Assembly: GCF_030295975.1 (NCBI RefSeq)
Contig: NZ_AP027364.1
Span: 1,240,001-1,304,000, forward strand
Origin: Thalassotalea atypica
Lineage (GTDB): Bacteria > Pseudomonadota > Gammaproteobacteria > Enterobacterales > Alteromonadaceae
Direction of reading: 5' to 3'
DNA length: 64,000 bases
Shown: positions 62,294 through 64,000 of the stretch, one piece after another
Position numbering within the stretch: the stretch's first letter is position 1
How the letters are laid out: the number at the start of each line of letters is the position of its first letter
Made by a program: the position numbers and the translations under genes
Notes under the pieces: model-generated
The model's input: only the letters and a program-made list of their open reading frames with translations
Told to the model about the DNA's origin: nothing
Database searches by the model: none

Positions 62294-64000
62294 AAACTAT
62301 CGAAAATGTGAGTCGTCGCGGCTTCTTAAAAGGATTAGGGATCGGTAGCACCGCTTTGGTGCTAGGCGTTAATTTTCCAACATTGTCACTGATGCCAAAA
62401 GCATTTGCCGGTAAAGCAGCAAGTAAATTTGAACCTAATGTTTATGTCCACATCAATGCTGACAGTACCGTTGGTATTGTTGTCCATCGCTCTGAAATGG
62501 GACAAGGGATCCGCACGAGTATTCCGATGATCGTTGCTGATGAACTTGAAGCTGACTGGCAAAAAATAGAGGTTATTCAAGGGCTTGGTGATAAAAAATA
62601 CGGCAGTCAAAATACCGATGGCTCACGGTCTGTTCGCAATTTCTATCAACCGTTAAGAGAAGCCGGCGCCTCAGCAAGAACGATGTTAGAACAAGCGGCA
62701 GCGCAAAAATGGCAAGTACCTGTGGATGAGTGTGTCGCCAAAAATGGAAAAATTCATCACAAAAATAGTGATAAACAAGCCAGTTTTGGTGAGTTGGTTG
62801 CCATCGCGGCAACGTTAACAGTCCCTGATGCAGCGACACTAAAATTAAAAGACAAGTCAGCGTTTAAGTTTATTGGTAAATCAGATGTCGCCTTAGTTGA
62901 TGGTCACAAAATAGCGACGGGTGACACCACCTATGGCTTTGATGTCGAGCTACCTGGCATGCGTTATGTCATGATTGAACGCCCGCCGGTGTTGGCAGGA
63001 AAGGTTAAGTCACTTGATGCAAGTGCTTCGAAGAAAATATCAGGCGTCATCGATGTGATTCAACTGGATGATTTAACCGAGCCAGCAGTTTTTAAACCAC
63101 TTGGCGGCATCGCAGTGATAGCGTCTAATACGTGGGCAGCAATGAAGGGACGTGAAGCGCTTAACGTCGTATGGGAGGACGGAGAACATGCAGTATATGA
63201 TTCCGCCGCATACAAAGAAGCCTTAAAAACCAGTTGTGATAATCCGACAAACGTTTTGCGTAATAAGGGTGATGTGGCTGTAGCATTTAAGCAATCGGCA
63301 TCAAGTATAACGGCTGATTATTATGTCCCTGAGCTAACCCATGCTCCTATGGAGCCACCTGCGGCAGCGGCACATGTTCATGATGGTATCGTTGATGTTT
63401 GGGCATGTACACAAACACCTCAATCAGCTCAAAATACGGTAGCTCAAACGTTAGGGGTACCGCCGGAAACCGTCAACGTGAATGTGACATTGCTTGGTGG
63501 CGGCTTTGGTCGAAAATCTAAACCTGATTTTGTCGCTGAAGCCGCTTTAATCTCAAAATTGATTAAAGCGCCTGTGCGTGTGATGTGGTCTCGCGAAGAT
63601 GAAATCAAAAATGGTTACTATCATGCGGTGAGTTTTCAAAAACTTAAAGCGGGGTTCGATCAAAACAACAAGGTGACAGCGTGGCAACACCATGTTGCAC
63701 TTCCTACTATTAGCTCAACCTTTAGCAAAGGAGCCGATGTTATAGGCTTTGAAGGTGACCTAGGTTTGGTTGATATGCCATATCATATTGACCATGTGCG
63801 CTGTGCAGCAGGCAAAGCGCCAGCACATACACGAATTGGTTGGATGCGCTCGGTAACTAATATTAACCAAGCATTTGCTGTGTGTTCATTTGCAGATGAA
63901 ATTGCACATCATAAAGGAGTCGACAGTAAAGCACATTTGCTTGAGTTAATAGGGCCTGATAGAACGATAGACGTTGCTAAAGAACAAGCGAAGTACGGTA
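62290..64000 (+). CDS. Molybdopterin-binding subunit, IorB-like, partial (Tat signal)
   Basis: About 570 N-terminal residues; the C-terminus lies beyond the window. A twin-arginine signal [14 protein letters not shown] (about 7-20) predicts periplasmic export of the folded enzyme with its [2Fe-2S] partner. Family features: [34 protein letters not shown], and [18 protein letters not shown] near the cofactor pocket, as in isoquinoline 1-oxidoreductase and aldehyde oxidoreductase beta subunits. No FAD subunit was seen, so a cytochrome acceptor is likely; the substrate is unknown. Confidence 0.93.
   Translation, partial: MKTIENVSRRGFLKGLGIGSTALVLGVNFPTLSLMPKAFAGKAASKFEPNVYVHINADSTVGIVVHRSEMGQGIRTSIPMIVADELEADWQKIEVIQGLGDKKYGSQNTDGSRSVRNFYQPLREAGASARTMLEQAAAQKWQVPVDECVAKNGKIHHKNSDKQASFGELVAIAATLTVPDAATLKLKDKSAFKFIGKSDVALVDGHKIATGDTTYGFDVELPGMRYVMIERPPVLAGKVKSLDASASKKISGVIDVIQLDDLTEPAVFKPLGGIAVIASNTWAAMKGREALNVVWEDGEHAVYDSAAYKEALKTSCDNPTNVLRNKGDVAVAFKQSASSITADYYVPELTHAPMEPPAAAAHVHDGIVDVWACTQTPQSAQNTVAQTLGVPPETVNVNVTLLGGGFGRKSKPDFVAEAALISKLIKAPVRVMWSREDEIKNGYYHAVSFQKLKAGFDQNNKVTAWQHHVALPTISSTFSKGADVIGFEGDLGLVDMPYHIDHVRCAAGKAPAHTRIGWMRSVTNINQAFAVCSFADEIAHHKGVDSKAHLLELIGPDRTIDVAKEQAKYG

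Overview
The window looks like chromosome of a marine gammaproteobacterium of the order Alteromonadales, most like Colwelliaceae (Colwellia/Thalassotalea). This is inferred from low GC, large TonB-dependent receptors, TtpC-type TonB operons, the rpsP-rimM-trmD-rplS and aroF-tyrA/pheA arrangements, and an SO_0444-type metal exporter. I saw no tRNA, rRNA, insertion sequence, phage or CRISPR array.

Layout. (1) 1-665: start of a TSUP permease. (2) 1346-16926: a first TonB-dependent receptor, then a 7.3-kb set of protein-modification-type enzymes (TPR+2OG oxygenase, methyltransferase, TPR+aspartyl hydroxylase, TPR+sulfotransferase, two 2OG oxygenases), then a complete TonB operon (DUF3450, TtpC, ExbB, ExbD, TonB, TPR). 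(3) 17004-19615: dusC, an orphan copper-RiPP-type precursor with EGKCG repeats, and a sialidase-fold protein. (4) 19904-30896: an internally duplicated beta-helix lipoprotein, a second TonB receptor and a second, paralogous TonB operon. (5) 30897-31575: a non-coding stretch with a dense DnaA-box cluster. (6) 31576-39581: housekeeping block yfjD-like, ypjD, Cu/Zn permease, ffh, a periplasmic binding protein, rpsP-rimM-trmD-rplS. (7) 40095-43651: a sulfatase-modifying-factor-fold protein and a CadC-like regulator. (8) 43776-46779: aroF-tyrA with TyrR boxes and a tyrosine-rich leader ORF, then a thioredoxin-fold lipoprotein. (9) 46851-53586: outer-membrane barrel, anchored periplasmic protein, RND pump and a secreted protein. 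(10) 53653-57464: pheA with a phenylalanine leader/attenuator, and penicillin acylase. (11) 57732-64000: a small unknown protein, then a molybdenum hydroxylase operon carrying its own cysteine desulfurase, SufU, XdhC and MobA-like maturation genes.

How they fit together. The two receptor/TonB sets look like two parallel outer-membrane uptake systems that arose by duplication. In the second, the receptor is followed directly by the TonB operon. In the first, the modification genes lie between them and are bracketed by a near-perfect 19-bp direct repeat. The best candidates for undescribed biology are this receptor-linked modification cassette, the orphan EGKCG precursor (no MNIO/DUF692 enzyme nearby), the beta-helix lipoprotein/receptor pair, and the DnaA-box cluster away from any dnaA or mnmG gene. 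All coordinates and motifs were read by eye; no searches were run.
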